From positions 1-46,809 of the forward strand of contig JADLBD010000083.1 of NCBI GenBank assembly GCA_020847975.1: a stretch of 46,809 nucleotides of DNA. Reading direction: 5' to 3'. The translations under genes were made by a program, and so were the position numbers. Numbering within the stretch: the stretch's first letter is position 1; each line of letters opens with the position of its first letter. This DNA comes from Bryobacterales bacterium. GTDB lineage: Bacteria > Acidobacteriota > Terriglobia > Bryobacterales > Bryobacteraceae. A model generated the notes under the pieces. It was not told the DNA's origin and did not search any database. It was given only the letters and a program-made list of their open reading frames with translations. Positions 35,934 to 43,019 of this stretch are shown here, in pieces.

Positions 35934-37418
35934 TCACCCCCCGAATTGATCGGCATACGCTTCCTCCACCGCCGCCGTTTCACCCTCCGTCAGCGCCCGG
36001 AATTCCTTCGCTCGCGCTCTCCCGGACAGGCGCCCTCCATTCTGTTGCAGAAAGCCAAAGAGCAGGTCCATCGTCGCCGCGGGCATGTCAACGATCCGTG
36101 TGATGCGCTCGCGGAACCGGTCGTAGCGCCGCCGGAATTCTGCCTCCCGCGGCAGGTCCTCCTCAATGGTCTTGCGCACGCACGTATAGAGAAACTCGGC
36201 ATGCGGCGTCGCGTCGAAATACCGGTAGAAGTCCCCCGTTTCTTCCAGCACCCGCACATTGCCATCCGGCGTGGGTTCCCACTGGATGACGGGCAAGAGG
36301 CGTTTGGAATAGTCCTCCAGCACTGCCCTGTATTCCTCGACACGCTCCAGGATCGCCGCGGACACTGGAAAGACCACGCCTGCCGGGCTGTAGCCGTGCC
36401 GTGCAAGCACATGGTGGATAAGATAGCGGTGAACCCGTCCGTTGCCGTCAACAAACGGGTGGGCGTAGACGAACCCGAAAGCAAGTGCCGCCGCCGCAAT
36501 AACACCATCCAACTCCGGAGCATAGGAACTGTCGAAGGCCGCCATGCCCTCAATCAGCGAAGTCAGATCCGCGGGAACTGCGCTGATGTGATCGGGCAGC
36601 GGCAGGCGGGATTCCCGGTCATGCTCCCCGGCAAAGCCGCCTTCCCTCCGCAGGCCAAGGCGCACAAATCGCGCATCACCGATCACTATCCTCTGCAGCC
36701 GCAGCAGTTCCTCGAGCGTCACCGCGCGCCTGCCCGCTTCACCAATCGCGCGGCCCCAGCGCTGGATGCGGTCCTGCGGCGCGCGCTCGCCCTCGATGGC
36801 GTAACTCGATCTCGAATCCTTGAGCAGGAGAAACGCTGCCGTGCGTGCCAGCAAATCATGCGGCACAGCCGCAACCACCGACTGCGCGCGAGCCGCCAAA
36901 TCCATCGAAGCGAACTCCTCGAGCAACTTCGTCCGGAACACAAGCGGGCAGAACGCCGGCGTTCCCGGCAGGTTGTTCCTCACTCGGTGGCGTGGCGAGG
37001 GCTGCCCCCTTACCGCCCATTGCTGCTCCTCATCAACAACGGGGACATAATCGCTCTTGCCGGCATCAGCCAGGTCGAGACGCTCGCCCATCAGCCATTC
37101 GTAGAGGAACCACAGCCGCCGGGCATAGCTGCCCTTGGGCTTGGCGCGAACCAGCGCTTCCACCGGTTTCGGGCCTGTCGCCGTAAACAGCCGCTTGAGA
37201 ACCGCCAGATCGAGTCCTTCGTATTTCAGGGCGAATGTGAGACGCCCCTCCAGTGTCGGTGCCGGCGCGTGGCGCGGGGTCAGCAGGCGCCACCCCGGCG
37301 CCGTGCGGACGCGGTGATGTTCCCCGATCCCCCAAAGCGTGCGCGGCCATGGAACCCTCAGGCCGAACGCGTCGATGAGTGCGGCATAGCCCGCTGGTAC
37401 CGCCCTCTCGGGAAGCAT
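35934..37418 (-). CDS. Fic-domain protein, putative AMP transferase with N-terminal inhibitory motif
   Basis: A 494-aa Fic protein. The catalytic motif HPFVDGNGRVHR (320-331) is complete, so AMP or another nucleotide part can be transferred to target proteins. SSYAIEGE near residue 205 fits the (S/T)xxxE(G/N) inhibitory helix placed before the Fic core, the class II arrangement. The N-terminal 190 residues (VPWPRTLWGIGEHHR, TLEGRLTFALKYEGLDL, RHRVRNNLPGTPAFCP) are typical of one Fic subfamily. I chose the ATG at 37418 because GGGAG stands before it; an in-frame ATG at 37490 has no ribosome site and lies among the repeats. It lacks the local C-over-G skew, hinting at transfer. No antitoxin gene is adjacent. 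Confidence 0.88.
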   Translation of the reverse strand: MLPERAVPAGYAALIDAFGLRVPWPRTLWGIGEHHRVRTAPGWRLLTPRHAPAPTLEGRLTFALKYEGLDLAVLKRLFTATGPKPVEALVRAKPKGSYARRLWFLYEWLMGERLDLADAGKSDYVPVVDEEQQWAVRGQPSPRHRVRNNLPGTPAFCPLVFRTKLLEEFASMDLAARAQSVVAAVPHDLLARTAAFLLLKDSRSSYAIEGERAPQDRIQRWGRAIGEAGRRAVTLEELLRLQRIVIGDARFVRLGLRREGGFAGEHDRESRLPLPDHISAVPADLTSLIEGMAAFDSSYAPELDGVIAAAALAFGFVYAHPFVDGNGRVHRYLIHHVLARHGYSPAGVVFPVSAAILERVEEYRAVLEDYSKRLLPVIQWEPTPDGNVRVLEETGDFYRYFDATPHAEFLYTCVRKTIEEDLPREAEFRRRYDRFRERITRIVDMPAATMDLLFGFLQQNGGRLSGRARAKEFRALTEGETAAVEEAYADQFGG

Positions 37419-37804
37419 CTGCTCCCGAAAAACGGTGACAGCACCTGAAAAACAAGGCTGCGAGTGATCGCCCATGCAAAAGGCCTCCATGCCGTGAAAA
37501 CAATAGCTACCGGAACTCTAGCATGAAATTTGATGCTGGCCCGTGAAAAACACAGCCATGCTGGCGTTTAACATGAAAAACACAGGCTTCCCAGCCGCCA
37601 GAACTATCCTACCAGGACACCGCAAAGCGCCCCCCACCCGAGTGCGCACCACAACAAAAGGCCCGCGCCGGAATCACAGGAGAAGCCGCGGAATCTGAGC
37701 GTACTTGGTACTCAGGAGTTATCCGCGTTGATCCGCGTTTATCAACCGCCTGTTCCCCCACCCCGCGAGAACCTCCTCACAACTGTGTTAACGTGTGATC
37801 TGTA
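37419..37804. other. Divergent intergenic region upstream of fic
   Basis: 386 bp without a convincing gene. The fic-proximal half carries phased A-tract repeats (separate entry). The distal half has an imperfect hairpin CTGAG-cg-TAC-TTG-GTA-CTCAG (37695-37715) and a 10-bp tandem duplication, ATCCGCGTTG/ATCCGCGTTT (37721-37740). I see no clear promoter for the plus-strand gene at 37805. Confidence 0.5.
37425..37586. repeat. Phased TGAAAAACA repeats upstream of fic
   Basis: Five related units on the plus strand: CCTGAAAAACAAGGC (37444), CGTGAAAACAATAGC (37493), CATGAAATTTGATGC (37522, weak), CGTGAAAAACACAGC (37542) and CATGAAAAACACAGG (37572). A partial sixth is at 37425. Spacings are 19, 49, 29, 20 and 30 bp, close to multiples of a helical turn, so the A-tracts face the same side. 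This could curve the DNA or form a protein-binding array controlling fic. Confidence 0.5.
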
Positions 37805-38476
37805 ATGCGAAGTATTTCAGCTCTGACAGCCAGTCGATTCATGACTGGCCTTCTCACCGCTACTCTCTGTCTCTACGCCCAAACCCAAGCCCCCGAAAGC
37901 CCCGCGCCCGGCAGGGAAATCCAGGGAATCCCGCCCCGCGCCGCCCCATCCGACTATCAATCCAAAGCCCAGGCAGGCAACCTCACCGTCGCTGCCGAAT
38001 TCCTCGGCCACTCCATCCCCACCGGCCAGGGCACCGTCATCACCGAAGACTACGTCGTCGTCGAAGCCGCATTGTTCGGCCCCCCAGGTTCCCACGCAGC
38101 GCTCTCCCCCGGCGACTTCTCCCTTCGCATCAACAAGAAGAAAACCCCTCTCCCCGGCGAACCCTATGCCATGGTGTTCAAGTCCTTGAAGGATCCCGAA
38201 TGGGGACCCACGGCCGCCGAAAAAGCCAAATCCAAGTCCAGCGTGGGCAGTGGAGGCGCCTCAGGCGATCCACCTCCCACTCCCCCGAAAATGCCCTTCA
38301 ATCTGCGCCGCGCCATGGAACAGCGCGTGCAAAAGGTAGCCATGGCGGAAGGCGACCGCCCCCTCCCGCAAGCCGGCCTGCTCTTCTTCCCCTATCGCGG
38401 CAAGGAAGACCACATCCAATCCGTCGAACTCGATTACAACGGCGCAGCCGGAAAAACCACCCTGGCGCTCCAGTAG
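37805..38476 (+). CDS. Secreted hypothetical protein of acidobacterial type
   Basis: A 223-aa protein with a signal peptide (cleavage near LYAQT, about residue 25). The body has AAEFLGHSIPTGQGTVITEDYVVVEAALFGP, then FSLRINKKKTPLPGEPYAMVFKSLKDPEW. A Lys/Ser/Gly/Pro linker and PFNLRRAMEQRVQKVAMAEGDRPLPQAGLLFFPYRGK follow. I recognise this as a recurrent Solibacter-type secreted family, from memory and without a named domain. It probably has an Ig-like beta fold; function is unknown. The start could also be codon 13. No ribosome site is evident. Confidence 0.78.
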   Translation: MRSISALTASRFMTGLLTATLCLYAQTQAPESPAPGREIQGIPPRAAPSDYQSKAQAGNLTVAAEFLGHSIPTGQGTVITEDYVVVEAALFGPPGSHAALSPGDFSLRINKKKTPLPGEPYAMVFKSLKDPEWGPTAAEKAKSKSSVGSGGASGDPPPTPPKMPFNLRRAMEQRVQKVAMAEGDRPLPQAGLLFFPYRGKEDHIQSVELDYNGAAGKTTLALQ

Positions 38477-38482
38477 CACACG

Positions 38483-38851
38483 TTAAAATCGCCCCGCCGG
38501 AGCCGCTGGCAGCCGGAACACTGGCCCGCGGAAACAATGCTTCTCGTCCTCCGTTCGGATCACCAGCCGATACTCTCCGGCGCCCGCATACTCATTCATG
38601 CGGCAAGGGCGTGGGCACTGCGCTTCGCAGTCGAAGCCCGTCCACGGCGCCGGCCTCAATTCCTGCCTCGGCCGCAGCATCACCACCGGTCCATCCGGAG
38701 CCGGACACTTCTCCATCAATTCATACACGATTCCCGTGTATGCCCACCGCCCTTCGACTCTTTTCTCGATCTCCCCCTTCGTCCGTAGCCGCACCAGGGG
38801 CCCTTCATTCACGATAAGAAAAGCCCCTGGCTGAATCCCGTTCACCACCAA
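38483..38851 (-). CDS. Hypothetical protein with conserved-looking cysteines
   Basis: A 122-aa product I do not recognise. It reads like a small beta-rich domain: GAFLIVNEGPLVRLRTKGEIEKR, YTGIVYELMEKCPAPDGPVVML, and GEYRLVIRTEDEKHCFRGPVFRLP. Cysteines occur as FDCEAQCPRPCRM plus two more. There is no signal peptide. Its stop lies 6 bp from the convergent stop of the upstream gene. Balanced residue use and a closed end argue that it is real, but no family supports it. Confidence 0.5.
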   Translation of the reverse strand: MVVNGIQPGAFLIVNEGPLVRLRTKGEIEKRVEGRWAYTGIVYELMEKCPAPDGPVVMLRPRQELRPAPWTGFDCEAQCPRPCRMNEYAGAGEYRLVIRTEDEKHCFRGPVFRLPAAPAGRF

Positions 38852-38963
38852 TCAAAATTTTTTCAAACCACTCACCCACAACCACTTAGCGCCATCCCCG
38901 TCCACCCAGGCCACCGCCCCCCAAAATCCTCCGTTCTACACTCGAACCGGAGGACCGCAAGAA

Positions 38964-39590
38964 ATGGCATTCTTCAGTCAAGCTCACAGCGACGCCGCTC
39001 GCATCATTGGGGCCAAGTCCCATGGCCCCGTCACCCCGGAAGGTAAAGCCCGCTCTGCCCAAAATGGCCGCGTCCACGGCTTCGCCGCCTCCCGCATCGT
39101 CTTCAACACCCGCGAAGAGCAAGCCGATTACGACTCCCTCGTCAGCGAGTACACCACCGACCTCGCCCCCAAAGGCCCCATCGAACTCGACATTTTCCAT
39201 CAACTCATCCACGCCGCCTGGCGTCTCCGCAACCTCGCCGTCGCCGACGCCGCCCTCTACGAAAAAGCCGCCGGCGACCCGCTCCTTTCCGACAATCCCG
39301 ACATCGAAAAGAAAGCCGCCCTGCTCCACCGCTATCGCACCGCCGCAGACCGCGCCTATCACCGCGCCCTGAACCAATTGAAAACCTCCCAAAACAACCG
39401 CCTCTACCGCGAACAGTTCCCAAAACTCCTCCCGCCCGACGCACCCCCTCTGGCCAACGCGGAACGCTTTACCGCCCGAACCCAGTCCAACCTCCGCTCC
39501 GAACTCAAAGACACCGTCAAACAAGCCGAAGAAGAGGCGAAATCCTTCTCTTCCCAGATCCAGGACATGCTCACGCAGTTCCGCAAGTAG
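38964..39590 (+). CDS. Hypothetical protein with GPxTxEGKxxSxxNxxxHG N-terminus
   Basis: A 208-aa cytoplasmic protein. The N-terminal IIGAKSHGPVTPEGKARSAQN and following GRVHGFAA is a motif I know from many copies of unnamed proteins in Acidobacteria and Planctomycetes. The rest is helical and charged, with likely coiled-coil segments (LRSELKDTVKQAEEEAKSFSSQIQDML). GGAGGA precedes the ATG by 10 bases. Function is unknown; the multicopy habit suggests an element-associated or DNA-related role, but nothing here tests that. Confidence 0.8.
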   Translation: MAFFSQAHSDAARIIGAKSHGPVTPEGKARSAQNGRVHGFAASRIVFNTREEQADYDSLVSEYTTDLAPKGPIELDIFHQLIHAAWRLRNLAVADAALYEKAAGDPLLSDNPDIEKKAALLHRYRTAADRAYHRALNQLKTSQNNRLYREQFPKLLPPDAPPLANAERFTARTQSNLRSELKDTVKQAEEEAKSFSSQIQDMLTQFRK

Positions 39591-39666
39591 CCGGAACCCC
39601 CGCCGCGACACCAAAAATCATGCCGCATGACAACCACTCACGCCACAACTGCGTCCAAACGGCCCC

Positions 39667-40167
39667 CTACTTCTTTTCCAGCAGCGTGATCCCGTTCGCA
39701 TTCGCCCGCCGCGTCAATGCCGGCCCGTCATACTTGAGCAGCGTCACCTCTCCCAGGTACAGCACCTTGCACCCCTTCTCCAGGTGCCCTCCAAACGCCC
39801 CCTTCTCCGGGCTCGAAAGCGTGATGTGGATGTGCGGCTCTCCATCCGCGATAATCCCGCCCGCGTTCAATATCTCGAACGGCCCCTTCACTGTCTTGAA
39901 TACGTTCTTCGCCTTCAAATCCGTCGTCGTCACGTAATGATAGGTGCACTCCTGCACCGACCCCGCCGTCACCAGCACTTCGCCATCCTGGATGCCCTTC
40001 TGCCGGATCACATCCAATATGGACTCGAGCAACAGCGCGTTCCGGTCCAGCAGCACCCGGTACGTCTCCACCACATGCGATGGCCCGAAAACCCGCGGCG
40101 CCGGCGCGCCTGTCTGCGCCCACCCCATCGCCGCGCAGGCGAATGACACGATCAGAATCCGCTTCAT
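39667..40167 (-). CDS. Secreted PPC (DUF296) domain protein
   Basis: A 166-aa protein with signal peptide MKRILIVSFACAAMGWAQ. The mature part is a PPC/DUF296 domain: GEVLVTAGSVQECTYHYVTT, GPFEILNAGGIIADGEPHIHITLS and GAFGGHLEKGCKVLYLGEVTL. This domain trimerises and in plants accompanies AT-hook DNA-binding proteins; bacterial copies are stand-alone with His pairs (HIH) that may bind metal. Export is unusual for a supposed DNA-binding domain. It starts 26 bp after the M55 peptidase stop, so they are probably cotranscribed. Confidence 0.85.
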   Translation of the reverse strand: MKRILIVSFACAAMGWAQTGAPAPRVFGPSHVVETYRVLLDRNALLLESILDVIRQKGIQDGEVLVTAGSVQECTYHYVTTTDLKAKNVFKTVKGPFEILNAGGIIADGEPHIHITLSSPEKGAFGGHLEKGCKVLYLGEVTLLKYDGPALTRRANANGITLLEKK

Positions 40168-40193
40168 CTCTCATCTCCTCCGGCTTGAGCCTA

Positions 40194-41105
40194 TCATGCG
40201 GGCGGCATGTCCAGCCCTGTGCCCAGCAGCCACTTCACTACGTCCGCCTGCCGCCCCACCCGTGCTTCCAGCGTATGGTCATCCAGCCGCAGAATCCCCG
40301 GCCGCTGCGCTGCCTTCGCCGCCGCATCCATCGTCCTCATCCGCAGCGTGATCGTCATCGGCAGCGCCGGCTTGTACGGCTTCATCCCTCCACTCCGCAG
40401 CCTCTCCAAAGCCTCCCGAATCCCCTTCGCTGTCTCCGCGTGCGCCTGCTCCTGCGGCAACCCCGTGCACGTCTCCGTCGTCCCCTGCTTCACCGCCGCC
40501 GTAGCAATTCCCGGAAACTGCTGCCGCGCCTCGGCACACGCCGCGACATCGCCCTGCACGAAGATCAGTGGGATGTTCCAATGCCCCGCATAGCACGTCT
40601 CTATCCCGATCTCCCCCACACTCATTCCGTTGATCGTGAAATCCAGCCATTCATGATTCCACGTGTGCGGCAGAAATGCCCCCGGCGTCATCGCCTTCGC
40701 ATGATGCCCCGGCAGCATCAGCCCGTCCACTGTCTCATCCAACCCCGGCATCCATCGCCGCTTCCCGTTCTCCATCCCCACGCTCCGGTACAGATACGTG
40801 ATCCGCCGATCCTGAACCAGCTTCTCCTTGATCAGGTTCCCCCCGCCGTGGTGCGTGTCGCATACGATCAGTTCCGTCACCCCGGCCTTCAAAGCCGCCG
40901 CGCTCGCCGAGTTCACGTCCGCCGTGAACATCTCCCGCGCTTCCATCCCCACCTGTTCCCGCGCCCCGTTCTCCCAATACCACGCCTGCTCCCGCGTGAA
41001 GATCCCGCTCGATCCGTCCATGTCGCAATGCATGAAGATCTTCATCTTCTGCTGCCCTGCCGCCGCGCCCGCCACCGCCGCGCCGAGAAACTCCCTTCGC
41101 CTCAT
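40194..41105 (-). CDS. Tat-exported M55-family D-aminopeptidase-like protein
   Basis: A 303-aa DppA-like zinc peptidase. The leader MRRREFLGAAVAGAAAG is a Tat signal, unlike cytoplasmic DppA. Ligand regions are HCDMDGSSGIF (DppA has D-x-E; here the second ligand is Asp), CDTHHGGGN, LPGHHAKAMTPGAF and VGEIGIETC. The family releases D-amino acids from peptides. The strong AGGAGGTG site is 5 bases before the ATG. It is divergent from the DUF309 gene (35 bp between starts) and followed by the PPC-domain gene. A role in periplasmic peptide turnover is inferred. Confidence 0.9.
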   Translation of the reverse strand: MRRREFLGAAVAGAAAGQQKMKIFMHCDMDGSSGIFTREQAWYWENGAREQVGMEAREMFTADVNSASAAALKAGVTELIVCDTHHGGGNLIKEKLVQDRRITYLYRSVGMENGKRRWMPGLDETVDGLMLPGHHAKAMTPGAFLPHTWNHEWLDFTINGMSVGEIGIETCYAGHWNIPLIFVQGDVAACAEARQQFPGIATAAVKQGTTETCTGLPQEQAHAETAKGIREALERLRSGGMKPYKPALPMTITLRMRTMDAAAKAAQRPGILRLDDHTLEARVGRQADVVKWLLGTGLDMPPA

Positions 41106-41140
41106 CTGACACCTCCTTCGCGATAGTCTGATGTTGTCCT

Positions 41141-41491
41141 ATGCTACCCGATCCTCAGGCGCTCTTCGCTGAGGGCATCGCCCTCTTCAACCGCCGCGAG
41201 TTCTTCCGCTGCCACGAAGTCCTCGAGGAACTCTGGACACCCGCCGCCGAGCCCGACCGCACCTTCCTCCAAAGCCTCATCCACTTCGCCGTCGCCTTCC
41301 ACCACCACCAGCGCCACAACCCCCTCGGCGCAACCCGCCAGCTTCACAAGGGCCTCCGCAAACTTCAGCCCTACCTCCCCGCCTACCAAAGCATCCGCAC
41401 GGACCTCCTCCTCCACGACGCCGCCCGCTGTTTGGCTATCATCGAATCCGGTGGAACCATTAACCGCTTCCCCTCAATTGAGCGCCTCTGA
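41141..41491 (+). CDS. DUF309 family protein
   Basis: A 116-aa helical protein of the DUF309 family. FNRREFFRCHEVLEELW (16-32) carries the conserved H-x3-E-x2-W, and LIHFAVAFHHHQRHNPLGATRQLHKGLRKLQPY the second conserved helix with clustered His. Function is unknown; a metal or nucleic-acid role has been suggested only from conserved residues. Its 3' end overlaps the next gene by 41 bp, implying coupling. The start has no strong ribosome site. Confidence 0.88.
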   Translation: MLPDPQALFAEGIALFNRREFFRCHEVLEELWTPAAEPDRTFLQSLIHFAVAFHHHQRHNPLGATRQLHKGLRKLQPYLPAYQSIRTDLLLHDAARCLAIIESGGTINRFPSIERL

Positions 41492-42245
41492 CTTCACCGT
41501 TCCCATACCCGGCGGCGAATTCCTCATGGGCCAGCACGACGGCCGCGATGACGAACGCCCCGTCCACCTCGTCCGCGTCTCCCCCTTCGCCCTCGCTCCC
41601 ACTCCAGTCACCAACGCGCAGTACGACCGCTTCTGCGCCGCCACCGGCCATCCCCCAACGAAGTTCCGCTCCACCCCCTCTTTTGACCACCCCGCTCAAC
41701 CCGTCACTGGAGCAAGCTGGTTTGACGCCGTTGCCTACTGCCAATGGCTCAGTCAACTCACTGGAAAGACCTTCCGCCTCCCCACCGAAGCCGAATGGGA
41801 GTGGGCCGCCCGCGGGGGCCTCGAAAGTTCCCTCTATCCATGGGGCGATTCACCCGTCACCGAACGCCATCACTACCACACCCGCTGGCGCACCGGACCC
41901 GAGCCCGTAGCCACTTCCCTCCCCAACGCCTACGGCCTCTTCGACATGTGCGAGAACGTCCACGAATGGTGCGCCGATTGGTACGACCCCCTCTACTACG
42001 CCGCCTCACCTTCCCTCGACCCCCAAGGCCCACCCACCGGAACTCGCCGCGCCTCCCGCGGCGGAGCCTGGCGACACCACATCAAAATCTCCCGCTGCGC
42101 CGCCCGCAGCAGCATCCCCCCTCAATTCCAATACGCCGACTACGGCTTCCGCATCGCCCTCTTCGAGCCGAGCTCTGTTTGCGAGCAGAGCAAAGAGCAA
42201 AGTGGGATAGGCCTCCGGCCTGTCTCTAATCGAGATGAACGCTGA
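41451..42245 (+). CDS. SUMF1/FGE-domain protein without the catalytic cysteine pair
   Basis: A 264-aa formylglycine-generating-enzyme-fold protein: PGGEFLMGQHDGRDDERPVH, TPVTNAQYDRFCAATG, TGASWFDAVAYCQWLS, RLPTEAEWEWAARGG, NVHEWCADWYDP and RASRGGAWRHHIKISRCAARSS. True FGEs have two cysteines five residues apart after the RGGS block; here this stretch is WRHHIKIS, with only the later RCAARS cysteine. So sulfatase activation is unlikely and another SUMF1-type role (oxidase- or binding-like) is possible. The last 20 or so residues are read from the hairpin repeat. The start overlaps DUF309 by 41 bp; a later start is possible. Confidence 0.85.
   Translation: MEPLTASPQLSASDFTVPIPGGEFLMGQHDGRDDERPVHLVRVSPFALAPTPVTNAQYDRFCAATGHPPTKFRSTPSFDHPAQPVTGASWFDAVAYCQWLSQLTGKTFRLPTEAEWEWAARGGLESSLYPWGDSPVTERHHYHTRWRTGPEPVATSLPNAYGLFDMCENVHEWCADWYDPLYYAASPSLDPQGPPTGTRRASRGGAWRHHIKISRCAARSSIPPQFQYADYGFRIALFEPSSVCEQSKEQSGIGLRPVSNRDER
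42172..42224. repeat. Tandem hairpins with repeat element, copy 2, inside the SUMF1 gene 3' end
   Basis: GCTCTG (42172-42177) pairs with CAGAGC (42186-42191). The element AGTGGGATAGGCCTCCGGCCTGTC (42201-42224) then repeats 34809-34833 minus one C, keeping the GATAGGCC/GGCCTGTC stem. It lies within the last codons of the SUMF1-domain gene, 40 bp ahead of the convergent methyltransferase stop. The same placement as copy 1 suggests a terminator or REP-like role. Confidence 0.6.
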
Positions 42246-42263
42246 CCACCGGCCGCTGATTGC

Positions 42264-43004
42264 CTAACCCCCCGGCTTCCTCGCCACCACCACAATCGAC
42301 ACCCCCACCGGCAAATTGATCCTCCGGCAAACCACCCGCTCCACATCCAGAATCCCTTCAATCACCCGGTTCACCCACCGCGGCAAAATGACGTGCGACG
42401 TCTTCGGCTCCACGTTCTTCTTCACCATCCCCTGCCACACCCGCATCACCAGAATCGGCAGAAACAGAGCCGTGATGAAGTAGGTAGACCGCACCGTCTC
42501 GAAACCCGCCACCGACAACTTGTTCCGTAGCTCCCACATCGTATACCGCCGCCGGTGATGCAAGGCTTCATCGTGCTCGCTCCACAGGAATCCGAATGCC
42601 GGCACTGTCGCCAGCAAAATGCCGCCCGGCTTCAAAACCCGCAGGATCTCCCGCATCGCGTCCACATCGCGATCCACGTGCTCCAGCACGTCCAGCGCCG
42701 TCACCACGTCCAGACTCTCCGTCCGCAGCCCCATCTGCTCGCTCAAGCTGACCACCGTGTGCTGCAAGCCCCGCGTCCGGCAGAATTGCAGCGCCCTCAC
42801 CGACGCGTCCGCCAGCATCACCGTGCCGAGCCCTTCGAGCGCCCTCGCGTTCGCCCCCGTTCCACACCCGATGTCCAGCAAAACTCTCCCCGCGCCATTC
42901 CCGCAAGCCCTCTCCAGCATCTCCTTCACTAACCGCCGCCGCGCCACATACCACCAGTAGGTCTCTTCCAACTCGTAGAGCGTCTGATACTCGTGTGGTT
43001 CCAA
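42264..43004 (-). CDS. Class I SAM-dependent methyltransferase
   Basis: A 246-aa methyltransferase of the Methyltransf_11 type. Motif I is LLDIGCGTGANARAL, then ADASVRALQFCRTRG, LDVVTALDVLEHVDRD and LKPGGILLATVPAF. The N-terminal YELEETYWWYVARRRLV is common in enzymes near glycosyltransferases. A C-terminal hydrophobic stretch (YFITALFLPILVMRVW) suggests membrane association. The ATG is 15 bp after the GT39-like stop, so a role in a surface glycan or lipid-sugar pathway is inferred. The substrate is unknown. Confidence 0.88.
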   Translation of the reverse strand: MEPHEYQTLYELEETYWWYVARRRLVKEMLERACGNGAGRVLLDIGCGTGANARALEGLGTVMLADASVRALQFCRTRGLQHTVVSLSEQMGLRTESLDVVTALDVLEHVDRDVDAMREILRVLKPGGILLATVPAFGFLWSEHDEALHHRRRYTMWELRNKLSVAGFETVRSTYFITALFLPILVMRVWQGMVKKNVEPKTSHVILPRWVNRVIEGILDVERVVCRRINLPVGVSIVVVARKPGG

Positions 43005-43019
43005 AGCCTGATTACCCTT

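Noticed and set aside
35934..37418. Toxin-antitoxin pair built on fic
   Set aside because: No small antitoxin gene is adjacent. The inhibitory motif is inside the Fic protein itself, so a separate antitoxin is not required.
37425..37586. Possible CRISPR array
   Set aside because: The units are only about 15 bp, imperfect and unevenly spaced; there are no spacers of constant length and no cas genes.
37721..37740. Tandem ATCCGCGTTG/ATCCGCGTTT as an iteron or origin element
   Set aside because: Only two copies, with no DnaA-box cluster or replication gene; similar short duplications are common in bacterial genomes.
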